From NCBI RefSeq assembly GCF_000718325.1, contig NZ_JOFV01000014.1:28001-92000 (forward strand): a stretch of 64,000 bases of DNA, read 5' to 3'. Position numbers and translations under genes: made by a program. Of this stretch, positions 55,708 through 63,998 are shown piece after piece. A model generated the notes under the pieces. That model did no database searches and was not told where the DNA came from. It saw only the letters and a list, made by a program, of their open reading frames with translations. Each line of letters starts with the position of its first letter. Positions within the stretch are counted from its first letter, which is position 1. This DNA is from Oerskovia turbata (GTDB lineage Bacteria; Actinomycetota; Actinomycetes; Actinomycetales; Cellulomonadaceae).

Positions 55708-58188
55708 ATGACTCTTCAGACGAACCAGACCGACCTGCCCGTGTGGTCCGACCCGACGGTCGGAACCGCCACCCGCGTCAAGGCCCTCATGTCCGAGATG
55801 ACGCTGCGCGAGAAGGTCGCCCAGCTCTTCGGCGTGTGGGTCGGCGCGTCGGCCGAGGGCGGCGAGGTCGCCCCGCACCAGCACGACATGGAGGACGGCG
55901 TCGACCTCGACACGATCCTGCCCGACGGGCTGGGGCAGCTCACGCGGCCCTTCGGGACCAACCCGGTCGACCCGGCCCTGGGGGCGCTGTCGCTGCTGCG
56001 CACGCAGGAGCGCGTGCGCTCGGCGAACCGCTTCGGCATCCCGGCGCTCGCGCACGAGGAGTGCCTCGCGGGCTTCTCGGCGTGGGGCGCGACGGCCTAC
56101 CCCGTGCCCCTGTCGTGGGGTGCGACGTTCGACCCCGCGCTCGTGCGCCGCATGGCGACGCGGATCGGGCAGGACATGCGCTCGGTCGGCGTGCACCAGG
56201 GCCTGGCGCCCGTGCTCGACGTCGTGCGCGACGCCCGCTGGGGCCGCGTCGAGGAGACCATCGGCGAGGACCCCTACCTCGTCGGGACCGTCGCCACGGC
56301 CTACGTCCAGGGCCTGGAGTCTGCCGGGATCGTCGCGACGCTCAAGCACTTCGCCGGGTACTCGGCCTCGCGCGGCGGACGTAACCACGCGCCCGTCTCG
56401 ATGGGCTCGCGCGAGCGCGCCGACGTGATCCTTCCGCCGTTCGAGATGGCCGTCCGCGAGGGCGGCGTGCGCTCGGTCATGCACGCCTACACCGACACCG
56501 ACGGCATCCCCTCGGCCGCCGACCGCGAGCTCCTGACCGGGCTGCTGCGCGACACGTGGGGCTTCGACGGGACCGTCGTCGCCGACTACTTCGGGATCGC
56601 GTTCCTCAAGATCATGCACGGCGTGGCCGGGGACTGGGCCGAGGCCGCCGCGACGGCGCTCGCGGCCGGGGTCGACGTCGAGCTCCCGACCGTCAAGACG
56701 TTCGGCGAGCCGCTCGTCGCGGCCCTCGAGGCCGGGGAGGTCGACGTCGCGCTCGTGGACCGCGCGCTGGAGCGCGTGCTGCGCCAGAAGGTCGAGCTCG
56801 GCCTGCTCGACGCCGGCTGGGACCCCGTCCCGGCCGTGCTGCGGGACGTGCCCGCGGACGTGCTCGCCGCCGTGTCCGGGGCGGGGTCCGCCGCGCAGGA
56901 CATCGATCACGCCGCGCTGCGCGGGACCGTCGACCTCGACGGACACGCCAACCGGGCCCTGGCCCGCGAGGTCGCCGAGCAGGCCGTGGTCCTGCTCGCG
57001 AACGACGGCGTGCTCCCGCTCGGTCCGGACGTGCGCCGGATCGCGCTCGTCGGCCCGACGGCCGAGGACCCCATGGCCGTGCTCGGCTGCTACTCGTTCC
57101 CCGCGCACGTGGGACTGGCCCACCCCGAGATCCCGCTCGGGATCTCGCTGCCCACGCTCGCCGAGTCCCTGCGTGCCGAGCTGCCGGGCGTCACGGTCGA
57201 CGTGCTGCCCGCGATCACGCTCGACGGCACGAGCGACCCGTCCTCGACCGGGGCCGTGAGCACGGCCGAGGTCGCGGCCGCCGACGCCGCGGGTATCACC
57301 GCGGCGGTGAACCTCGCCCGCGAGGCCGACGTCGTCGTGGTCGCCCTGGGCGACCGGGCCGGGCTGTTCGGCCGCGGCACGAGCGGTGAGGGCTGCGACG
57401 TCGAGTCGCTGCGCCTGCCCGGCGCCCAGCAGGACCTGCTCGACGCGCTGCTCGCCACGGGTCGCCCCGTGGTCGCGACGATCCTCTCGGGTCGACCCTA
57501 CGCGCTCGGCGCGGCCGCGACCCCGGCGCCCGGTGAGCCCGGCGCCGCGGCGATCGTCCAGGCGTTCTTCGCGGGCGAGGAGGGGACCCGCGCGGTCGCG
57601 GGCGTCCTGTCGGGGCGCGTGGCGCCGTCGGGCCGGCTGCCCGTGAGCGTGCCCGGGACCGAGGGCGCCCAGCCGACCTCCTACCTGGCCGCGACGCTCG
57701 CGCAGGCGACCGACGTGTCGAACATCGACCCGACCGCGGCCTTCGCGTTCGGCCACGGGCTCACCTACACGAGCTTCGACTGGTCGGACCTCGTGGTGGG
57801 CGCGGCCGAGGCCGCGCCCGACGGGGCCTTCGAGGCGTCGTTCGTCGTGCGGAACACGGGCGGGCGCGACGGCGTCGAGGTCGTGCAGGTCTACGCGCAC
57901 GACCCCGTGGCGTCGGTCGTGCGGCCAGTGCAGCGGCTCGTCGGGTACGTGCGCGTGCCGCTCGCCGCGGGCGCGTCGGCGCGCGTGAGCGCGACCGTGC
58001 CCGCCGACGTGCTCTCGTTCACGGGGCGCGACGGCCGCCGGATCGTCGAGCCGGGCGCGATCGAGCTGCGGTTCGGGGCGTCGAGCGCCGACGTGCGGCT
58101 CGTGGCCCAGGTGTCGCTCGTGGGCGACGTGCGCGTGGTCGACCACACGCGCGAGCTGCACGCACCGCTCGTGGTGGGCAAGGTCTGA
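55708..58188 (+). CDS. glycoside hydrolase family 3 enzyme, probable beta-xylosidase/glucosidase
   Basis: An 826-residue cytoplasmic GH3 enzyme without signal peptide. The N-terminal TIM barrel includes GRVEETIGEDPYLVG, KHFAGY (about 212) and the nucleophile in TVVADYFGI (D293). The alpha/beta sandwich contains RIALVGPTA and VVVALGDRAGLFGRGTSGEG, where the acid/base Glu is expected, and a fibronectin-like C-terminal domain ends the protein. It would cleave imported oligosaccharides from the non-reducing end. ATG eight bases after the permease stop. Confidence 0.9.
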   Translation: MTLQTNQTDLPVWSDPTVGTATRVKALMSEMTLREKVAQLFGVWVGASAEGGEVAPHQHDMEDGVDLDTILPDGLGQLTRPFGTNPVDPALGALSLLRTQERVRSANRFGIPALAHEECLAGFSAWGATAYPVPLSWGATFDPALVRRMATRIGQDMRSVGVHQGLAPVLDVVRDARWGRVEETIGEDPYLVGTVATAYVQGLESAGIVATLKHFAGYSASRGGRNHAPVSMGSRERADVILPPFEMAVREGGVRSVMHAYTDTDGIPSAADRELLTGLLRDTWGFDGTVVADYFGIAFLKIMHGVAGDWAEAAATALAAGVDVELPTVKTFGEPLVAALEAGEVDVALVDRALERVLRQKVELGLLDAGWDPVPAVLRDVPADVLAAVSGAGSAAQDIDHAALRGTVDLDGHANRALAREVAEQAVVLLANDGVLPLGPDVRRIALVGPTAEDPMAVLGCYSFPAHVGLAHPEIPLGISLPTLAESLRAELPGVTVDVLPAITLDGTSDPSSTGAVSTAEVAAADAAGITAAVNLAREADVVVVALGDRAGLFGRGTSGEGCDVESLRLPGAQQDLLDALLATGRPVVATILSGRPYALGAAATPAPGEPGAAAIVQAFFAGEEGTRAVAGVLSGRVAPSGRLPVSVPGTEGAQPTSYLAATLAQATDVSNIDPTAAFAFGHGLTYTSFDWSDLVVGAAEAAPDGAFEASFVVRNTGGRDGVEVVQVYAHDPVASVVRPVQRLVGYVRVPLAAGASARVSATVPADVLSFTGRDGRRIVEPGAIELRFGASSADVRLVAQVSLVGDVRVVDHTRELHAPLVVGKV

Positions 58189-58189
58189 G

Positions 58190-59845
58190 GTGACCTTCAC
58201 GAACCCCGTCCTGCCCGGGACGCACCCCGACCCCAGCATCTGCCGGGTCCCCGGGGTCACCCGGGCGGACGGGACCGTCGCACCCGACGACTACTACCTC
58301 GTGACCTCGACGTTCGAGTACTTCCCGGGCCTGCCGGTCTTCCACAGCCGCGACCTGGTCACGTGGACGCAGGTGGGCCACGCGATCCACCGCACCGACC
58401 AGGTGGACCTGTCGACCGTGCCGTCGTCGGGCGGGCTGTACGCCGCGACGATCCGGCACCACGCCGGGACGTTCTCCGTCGTCACGACGCTCGTCCACAC
58501 CCAGGGCCAGGGAGGGCACCTCCTCGTGACCGCGACCGACCCCGCCGGACCCTGGTCCGACCCGGTGTGGCTCGAGGGCGACGGGATCGACCCGTCGCTG
58601 TTCTTCGACGACTCGACCGGGCGCGTGTGGCTCACCGCGACCCGCCTCGCCGACCCGGGGGAGTGGGACGGCCAGACCGAGGTGTGGCTGCGCGAGCTCG
58701 ACCTCGCCGCGGGCGCGCTCGTCGGCCCCGAGCACGTCCTGTGGCGCGGCGCGCTGCGCGGCGCGGTCTGGGCCGAGGGCCCGCACCTGTACCGGGTCGG
58801 CGACCACTACTACCTGCTCGCCTCCGAGGGCGGCACCGAGCACCACCACGCGGTCTCGGTCGCACGCGCCGACACCGTCACCGGCCCGTACACGGGCAAC
58901 CCCGCGAACCCGATCCTCACGCACCGCCACCTCGGCAAGGACTTCCCCGTCGTCGGCGTCGGGCACGGGGACCTCGTGGAGACCGCTGCCGGCGAGTGGT
59001 GGACGGTCCTGCTCGGCAGCCGCCCCTACGGCGGCTACTTCCCCAACCTGGGGCGCGAGACGTTCCTCGCGCCCGTCGTCTGGGAGGACGGGTGGCCCGT
59101 GGTCGCCCCGGCCGTGGGCCACGTCGCGGGGGACTTTCCCCTGCCCGACGTCGGAGCGCGGCGTCCGGGGAGCGGCTCACCGGCTGAGGCGGGCCAGCCT
59201 GCCGGGGTGGGCTCCGTCGTCGTGCACGAGACGTTCGACGGTCCTGACCTCGACCTCGCGTGGAACCAGGTGCGGACCGGGGAGCGCTTCTGGTCGCTCA
59301 CGGAGAGGCCCCGGCACCTGCGGCTCCCGCTGCTGCCCGCGACGCTGTCCGACGTCGCGACCCCCGCGTTCCTGGGGCGCCGCCAGCAGCACCGGGACAT
59401 GGACCTCACGGTGCGCGTCGACGTCGACCCGGCCGGGCCCGACGAGTGGGCCGGGCTCGCGGTGCGCCAGTCCGAGGAGGCGTGGATCGCGGCGGTCGTG
59501 ACGCGGGCGGTGCCTGCTGCTCCTGGTGGGCTCGGCAGGCGCGAGGTGCTCGTGGTCGAGCGCTTCGGCGGCGAGGAGGTCGTCGTGGGGCGCGCGGCGC
59601 TCGGGCCGCTGGGGCTGGCCGAGGGGCCTGTGGACGTGGTGCTGCACGCCACCGGTCAGGAGTACGCGCTCGGGGTCCGGACGTTGCGTGGCTTCCACGC
59701 CGTCGCGACCGTGCACGGCGGGCGGCTCAGCTCACCCGAGGCGGGCGGGTTCCTGGGCGTGTGGCTCGGCCCGTACGCGACGGGCCGCGGGACGACGACC
59801 GCGACGGTCGCGGACGTCGAGTGCGTGGAGTACCGAGGGCGCTGA
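58190..59845 (+). CDS. glycoside hydrolase family 43 beta-xylosidase
   Basis: A 551-residue cytoplasmic enzyme. The five-bladed propeller carries the general base in HPDPSIC (D14), the pKa-setting Asp in GIDPSLFFDD (about 133) and the general acid in VWAEGPHLY (E196). The C-terminal beta-sandwich (about 345-550) is the usual second domain of GH43 xylosidases. GTG start one base after the GH3 stop, so translation is coupled. The last codons (CVEYRGR) lie within a 26-bp sequence repeated at 61450-61475, showing that foreign DNA entered at the end of this gene. Confidence 0.9.
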   Translation: MTFTNPVLPGTHPDPSICRVPGVTRADGTVAPDDYYLVTSTFEYFPGLPVFHSRDLVTWTQVGHAIHRTDQVDLSTVPSSGGLYAATIRHHAGTFSVVTTLVHTQGQGGHLLVTATDPAGPWSDPVWLEGDGIDPSLFFDDSTGRVWLTATRLADPGEWDGQTEVWLRELDLAAGALVGPEHVLWRGALRGAVWAEGPHLYRVGDHYYLLASEGGTEHHHAVSVARADTVTGPYTGNPANPILTHRHLGKDFPVVGVGHGDLVETAAGEWWTVLLGSRPYGGYFPNLGRETFLAPVVWEDGWPVVAPAVGHVAGDFPLPDVGARRPGSGSPAEAGQPAGVGSVVVHETFDGPDLDLAWNQVRTGERFWSLTERPRHLRLPLLPATLSDVATPAFLGRRQQHRDMDLTVRVDVDPAGPDEWAGLAVRQSEEAWIAAVVTRAVPAAPGGLGRREVLVVERFGGEEVVVGRAALGPLGLAEGPVDVVLHATGQEYALGVRTLRGFHAVATVHGGRLSSPEAGGFLGVWLGPYATGRGTTTATVADVECVEYRGR

Positions 59846-59846
59846 G
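59821..59846 (+). repeat. direct repeat, left copy (end of GH43 gene)
   Basis: 26 bp that match 61450-61475 with two differences; 21 of the last 22 bases are identical. It encodes the last residues and stop of the GH43 enzyme. Confidence 0.85.
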
Positions 59847-59878
59847 ACTTGCTTCGTGGTGGCGCGAATGTCCTCTGG

Positions 59879-61171
59879 CTACCGGAAGCGCCAGTCCGGT
59901 GCGCTCGAAGCGCCCTGTTCCCATTGCCTGCCGTCTGGCGGGGGGCCGCCTGGTGGCTGCATGCCAGCGTAGAACCAGTGCGCGGACGGATCGGACCGCG
60001 CTCCAATGCCGAGCACCAGTCCGCTTGGTGTGCGCCGCCATGCGTGCCAAGACCTGCCACCTTTGGTGACGGTCATCTGGATCCCGTGATCTGGGGGTAG
60101 GCCCTTCTGGGGGAAGTCCCCGAGCACATGCAGAAGGTCCGCTCGATAACGCCCACGGTTGCGATGATGCCCCATGTGGCACAGGGCGAGCCACTGCAAG
60201 GCTTCGCGAGTCTCACCTAGCTCGCGTTGGTCGAGTTGACGCCCATCCAGATCGACGCCCCTCACGCCGGCAAATCGGCGCAGGCGTTGCGCGGCGAGCG
60301 CAGGCTGGGCACGCCGACGATCTCGCTGCCTGCGGTAGACGCGCACAGCATCCCATGTCTCGCGCCAAGTCCCGGTACGGGCGATGACCTGCAGGTCGTC
60401 GTGACGGTTCGACAGGTCATGAGCGGTTCGCAGATCCGGACCTAGTGCCACAACCGTAGCGACGCGGGTCTTCAGGGGGGCCGGAACCCCGAAGATTGGC
60501 ATACGCAGGCGGCGGAGGAGCGTGTCGTATGACAGGTAGAGAGCCAGAAGCCACACGAATGGCAAGATCCCGAGCGGCAGCCAAATTGACAGCGCGAGCC
60601 CCAGGAGCGTCTGACGCACGTCAAGCGTCTCCAAGTTCGCCGTGAGTTGGCGGACGGTTAGGGTGATCAAGGTGAGGCCGACGAGCACATTGAGCGTGAC
60701 TAGAAGTCGCCTCGCTGACATGTGGCGAGGGTCGCGTTCAGAGAAGGCGATGAGCGCGACGAGAAGGATGAGGCCGAGTTGAAGCATCACCTCAACGAGG
60801 TAGTTGAACGTGCGTAGGTTCATCGCATACTGGATGAATACAGCCATCCCGACCGCTTGTTTGATCGCCGTTGCAAAGTACCGGTCGCGCTTCGCGGCGC
60901 TCAGTGCGGCGAAGATCGTCCCGAAACCTGATACGACGAACCAGACGACCGTGTCCTTGACTAGTCCAGAATTCCAGAGACCGAGGTGCGAGGCGCCTAT
61001 GACGAGTGCGGCCACCCACACGGTAAGCGCAACGAGTGGGATGACGATGGCCCCACTCGAAGCCCCTCGCAGAAGTTGCGGGACGTGCTTGCGAGTACTT
61101 GGGATCGAGAGCACGACGACGGCGAAGATGATTAAAAGGGTGAGAATTGCCCACTCGCGTGAGTTCAGCAC
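59879..61171 (-). CDS. polytopic membrane protein of unknown function with soluble C-terminal domain
   Basis: A 430-residue protein I do not recognise. About seven hydrophobic segments fill residues 6-215. The C-terminal 210 residues are soluble, Arg-rich in the middle (WDAVRVYRRQRDRRRAQP) and end with WHAWRRTPSGLVLGIGARSD and a Pro/Gly-rich tail. No catalytic motif is obvious. GTG start 12 bp after the small upstream gene. Codon usage is less GC-biased than in all flanking operons. Membrane protein plus small partner within a recombinase-less insertion fits a cargo such as defence, immunity or toxin, but nothing in the sequence proves it. Confidence 0.65.
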   Translation of the reverse strand: MLNSREWAILTLLIIFAVVVLSIPSTRKHVPQLLRGASSGAIVIPLVALTVWVAALVIGASHLGLWNSGLVKDTVVWFVVSGFGTIFAALSAAKRDRYFATAIKQAVGMAVFIQYAMNLRTFNYLVEVMLQLGLILLVALIAFSERDPRHMSARRLLVTLNVLVGLTLITLTVRQLTANLETLDVRQTLLGLALSIWLPLGILPFVWLLALYLSYDTLLRRLRMPIFGVPAPLKTRVATVVALGPDLRTAHDLSNRHDDLQVIARTGTWRETWDAVRVYRRQRDRRRAQPALAAQRLRRFAGVRGVDLDGRQLDQRELGETREALQWLALCHMGHHRNRGRYRADLLHVLGDFPQKGLPPDHGIQMTVTKGGRSWHAWRRTPSGLVLGIGARSDPSAHWFYAGMQPPGGPPPDGRQWEQGASSAPDWRFR

Positions 61172-61183
61172 GCCCGACGCCGA

Positions 61184-61372
61184 TCAGGCCGCAGTCGCGG
61201 AGAAAGTGAGCAGTTCGGCACTCAGAGGAGGTGTCCGCGCCAGTGCCTCCACGGCTGCGCCGTCAACGACTGGAATCGCAGAGAGCCCGGCGTGCACGAG
61301 CGCCTCGGCGAGTTCACGCTGAATGCTCGGAGATGCGGGCGGTTCGACGGGCAATCTCCGTGTCTCTGACAT
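61184..61372 (-). CDS. small protein upstream of the membrane protein
   Basis: A 62-residue soluble protein with a short Pro-rich start and one Ala/Leu-rich helical region (RELAEALVHAGLSAIPVVDG). No known domain. The ribosome site is weak, so the start is uncertain. Its position 12 bp before the membrane protein gene, within the same insertion, suggests a two-gene unit. Confidence 0.5.
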   Translation of the reverse strand: MSETRRLPVEPPASPSIQRELAEALVHAGLSAIPVVDGAAVEALARTPPLSAELLTFSATAA

Positions 61373-61449
61373 GAGAGCAGGTAACCATGCCCCACCGACA
61401 GCACGTGTCGTGACAACAGTGTGAGGTTGGAGGGGACAAGACGAAGTAG

Positions 61450-61475
61450 GTGTGTGGAGTACCGAGGGTGCTGAG
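61450..61475 (+). repeat. direct repeat, right copy
   Basis: Second copy of the GH43 gene end: GTGGAGTACCGAGGG is identical to the left copy and the rest differs in two bases. It is followed by the VanZ-like gene on the other strand. Confidence 0.85.
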
Positions 61476-61501
61476 GTCCCGCTACGTCCTCAGGAAAGGT
61501 G

Positions 61502-62083
61502 TCACCCGCGCTGCGCCGCGTCGACCTCGGCTCCGCGGACCTCGACCTCGTGCCAGCGGAACCGGTCGACGACGGCGCTGACGGACGGGACCTTCACGAG
61601 CGCCGAGAACACCGCGAAGCCGACCGCCCCACCGGTGATGTTGAAGATCAGGTCGTTCACGTCCGCGATGTGCCCCCCACCGAGCAGGTGCGCCGTCACG
61701 AGCTGGGTGGCCTCGATCGTCAGGCTGAGGACCGCTGCTGCTGCCACGGCCCGTCGCCACGAGGCCCGGGGCACGAGCAGCGGCACGAGGACGCCGACCG
61801 GGACGAAGACCAGCACGTTCATGACCGCATCGGCGACCTCGTAGTCCGCGAACGGCACGACGGCGAGATGGCTGGCCCAGGGGGCGCTGCTGACGGGCTT
61901 GTCGAGGAAGACCGGGAAGACGGTGTTCGCGACGATCCCGGCGACGTAGACGCCGAGCGCGAGGGCGACCGCGGCTCGCGGCACGGAGAAGCGCCTGCTG
62001 CGGATCAGCGACCACATCAACCCCGCGAACACCGCCGCGGCCAGAGGGACGACGACCGGGAGGACCGGGACCTGGTGGAACAC
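61502..62083 (-). CDS. VanZ-like membrane protein 1
   Basis: A 193-residue protein with about five hydrophobic segments. The VanZ-family core is visible as NVLVFVPVGVLVPLL and the polar helix SLTIEATQLVTAHLLGGGHIADVNDLIFN (given here as family position, residues about 110-140). The E and the D..DL..N residues are the conserved ones. VanZ itself gives low-level teicoplanin resistance, but most members have no known role. GTG start at 62083 is the best placed; the frame is open further up. Confidence 0.75.
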   Translation of the reverse strand: MFHQVPVLPVVVPLAAAVFAGLMWSLIRSRRFSVPRAAVALALGVYVAGIVANTVFPVFLDKPVSSAPWASHLAVVPFADYEVADAVMNVLVFVPVGVLVPLLVPRASWRRAVAAAAVLSLTIEATQLVTAHLLGGGHIADVNDLIFNITGGAVGFAVFSALVKVPSVSAVVDRFRWHEVEVRGAEVDAAQRG

Positions 62084-62247
62084 GGGTGATCTGCACCTTT
62101 CTCCGAGACGTGTGCTGTGGCTGGTGCCGCGGCTCCACGCCACAGTGCCCGTCGTGCCAGGAGCTCGGCATCCGTCCGTGGTCGGACCCGAGGAGACAGC
62201 GAGTACGACCGTCGCCGTCACCCGGGCGTGCTCGCGCGGCCCCCGGA

Positions 62248-62986
62248 TCAGGCGGACGGGGCGTCGGGCCGGTCGAGCAGGCGGCGAAGGCGGGTCTTCT
62301 TCTCGTTCTCGCGCACGATCCACGCCACGTCCGGGTCGTCTGAGCCGCGCAGCGCGGCGAAGCGCGGCAGACCGGCTGCCGGGTCGCCCGCGACGGCGAC
62401 GCTCCAGCAGTACCCGAGGGCCTGGCGCAGCGACCCGACGCCCGTGTCGCGGCGGGTGTCGGGCGCGAGCGCACGGATCGAGGCGGTGGCGACCTCGCAG
62501 GCGTCCAGGGCGGCCGTCGCGGTGGCGGGGGTGCGCAGGAGGCGCGGCTCGCAGATCCCGGCGACCGCGGCGCGGCGGACCAGCGGGTCCTGGTCGTCGA
62601 CCCAGGAAGCCACGAGCGAGCGGAGGGTGGCGGGCTCGGCGTCACCGATGCGCTGCAGCCCCATCGCGACGGCCTCGCGGACGCGCCACGACCCGTCGGC
62701 CGCGCGGACGCGCAGCAGGTCGGTCAGGTCGGTGCGTGCACCGCTGGGGACGTCGACGACGAGCCGGCCCAGGCCGACCGTCCCGCAGCAGCGCAGGTAC
62801 TCGTCGGGGGGAGTCGGCCAGGGCGAGCACGAGGCCCGCCGGCGCGACGTCGGCGAACGCGCCGATCAGCTCGAGGTTCGCCCGAGGCCCGGGCAGCCCT
62901 GAGCGGGTCGAGAGGTACACGCGCACGGCGGCCGCATCGCCGTCGAGCGCGCGCAAGGCGGCCCGGTGCTCTTCACGCACGCTCAT
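62248..62986 (-). pseudogene. HEAT-repeat protein with a frameshift in a G6 run
   Basis: Two adjoining frames code for one protein of about 245 residues if one G is removed from the six-G run at 62806-62811. The first part starts MSVREEHRAALRAL at 62986; across the run the sense continues as YLRCCGTVGLGRLV and then VREAVAMGLQRIGD. The repeated helix pairs (LRSLVASWVDDQDPLVRRAA) are HEAT/adaptin-like. A leaderless box TAGCGT lies seven bases before the ATG. It could be a true mutation, slippage during translation or a sequencing error. Confidence 0.75.
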
Positions 62987-62999
62987 GACCAGCACGCTA
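62987..62999 (-). promoter_or_regulatory. leaderless promoter box for the HEAT-repeat gene
   Basis: On the minus strand TAGCGT, seven bases, then the ATG at 62986. Confidence 0.5.
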
Positions 63000-63051
63000 T
63001 GGCTCCCGTCCCGGCTGGGGTAGGGCCGAAAGGCCTCCTCGGGCCCGAGGC

Positions 63052-63609
63052 TCAGGCGCGTGCCGCCTCGTCGGAGGATTCTGGCTCGTGCGACGGCCAC
63101 CGTCGTACGGCCCAGATCGCGGCACCGGCCAGGACGGCGCCGATCGCGGCCCCGATCGAGTTGGTGAGCCAGTCGTTCGTGTCGCACGACCGTCCGAGGG
63201 CGGGGAGGAGTGCCTGGACCAGCTCGACCGCGGCGGAGCCCCCGACGCCGCCGAGGAACGCGACGAACGGGCGACGGCTCGCGATCGCCGCGAGCAGGAC
63301 GGGCGGCACGAAGAGGATCACGTTGGCCATGAGCTCGACGCGGCCGAACGTCGGCAGAGCCCAGGCGACGGTGCACCGCTCGACGATCTCCCGGCTGGAG
63401 GGGACGAGCGTGAGCAGCGCGATCGGCACGAGCGAGATCCCGCACAGCGTCCAGGCGATCCGTGGGCGCCCGTACAGCCACCTTCCCGCGACCGGGCCGA
63501 CGATCACGAGCAGAGCGAGGACCGCCGGGGAGAACCACGGGTACTGGACCAGGAGGGTAGAGATCACGGTGCGAGGACGCTCCAGCTCGATCGGGCACGG
63601 GCGCCCCAC
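63052..63609 (-). CDS. VanZ-like membrane protein 2
   Basis: A 185-residue protein with about five hydrophobic segments and the VanZ-type core: MANVILFVPPVLLAAI, GSAAVELVQALLP and CDTNDWLTNSIGAAIG, where E, D and N are the conserved polar residues. It resembles the gene at 61502 in layout. The start may be the GTG at 63609 or an internal GTG nearer 63570. The two VanZ-like genes flank the HEAT-repeat gene on the same strand. Confidence 0.75.
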   Translation of the reverse strand: MGRPCPIELERPRTVISTLLVQYPWFSPAVLALLVIVGPVAGRWLYGRPRIAWTLCGISLVPIALLTLVPSSREIVERCTVAWALPTFGRVELMANVILFVPPVLLAAIASRRPFVAFLGGVGGSAAVELVQALLPALGRSCDTNDWLTNSIGAAIGAVLAGAAIWAVRRWPSHEPESSDEAARA

Positions 63610-63723
63610 CGTAGCCGTATGCGCAACCTGGACGCGCAGGGGCCTCCGTCCCCAGCGCGGCGAGTGAGACCGGGCGCCTTGGAAGGGACTAGGTGTACCC
63701 GGTCACGAGGTTGGTGTCAGTTC

Positions 63724-63789
63724 GGGTTGTGGAAGGGAGGACCTCCGGGCTTAGTGGAGATGTCGAAGTCTTCACAACCCGGAGGTCCT
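63724..63789. repeat. nested inverted repeats before the transposase fragment
   Basis: GGGTTGTG (63724-63731) pairs with 63773-63780, and AGGACCTCCGGG (63738-63749) pairs with 63778-63789. They lie just upstream of the IS481-type start codon and probably belong to the element's left end. Confidence 0.6.
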
Positions 63790-63790
63790 C

Positions 63791-63925
63791 ATGTCCCACG
63801 CTAATGCCCGCCTGACCGTTCGCGGCAGGAAGCTGATCATCGAACGCCGCCGTGATGGCTGGAAGCAGGCCCACATCGCTGCCGCGATCGACGGGCCTAG
63901 CTGTACTGACTCGTTGCGTTGTTGA
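63791..63925 (+). pseudogene. IS481-family transposase, N-terminal fragment
   Basis: MSHANARLTVRGRKLIIE and DGWKQAHIAAA are the opening of an IS481-type transposase and its first helix-turn-helix. Homology ends near 63894, after about 35 of the expected 300 or more residues, where the end of another IS481 element begins on the opposite strand. The frame then stops at 63925. This copy cannot make a transposase. Confidence 0.8.
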
Positions 63926-63998
63926 CTCGGTCGATGGGTCGTAGGCCGCCGATGCCGAGGTGGGGTCGTTCTAGGTTGTAGTGCTGGAGCCAGGTAGG
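63897..63998 (-). CDS. IS481-family transposase, C-terminal end (continues outside window)
   Basis: The last 33 residues of a second transposase: TWLQHYNLERPHLGIGG and LRPIDRVNNATSQYS. YN..RPH..(L/I)GG..P..R is the standard ending of the DDE domain in IS481/IS3-type enzymes. It runs on the minus strand from beyond the window edge. Its end sits exactly where the first fragment is cut, so this element probably inserted into the other. Confidence 0.85.
   Translation of the reverse strand, partial: PTWLQHYNLERPHLGIGGLRPIDRVNNATSQYS

Larger units (their letters stand above)
59847..61475. mobile_element. small insertion bounded by a 26-bp direct repeat
   Basis: About 1.6 kb of clearly lower GC lies between two copies of the 3' end of the GH43 gene. 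The right copy would still encode CVEYRG and a stop in its frame. This is the footprint of site-specific integration into a gene end. Inside are only two genes on the minus strand, neither a recombinase, so it would need help to move or is a remnant. Confidence 0.6.

Noticed and set aside
62115..62145. CTGTGGC/GCCACAG hairpin upstream of the first VanZ-like gene
   Set aside because: A 7-bp stem in GC-rich DNA is expected by chance, and no function is suggested by its position.
62642..63598. One long minus-strand gene across the VanZ-like and HEAT-repeat region
   Set aside because: The upstream part is a shadow of the VanZ-like gene; only the stretch from 62986 to the G run has coding sense.
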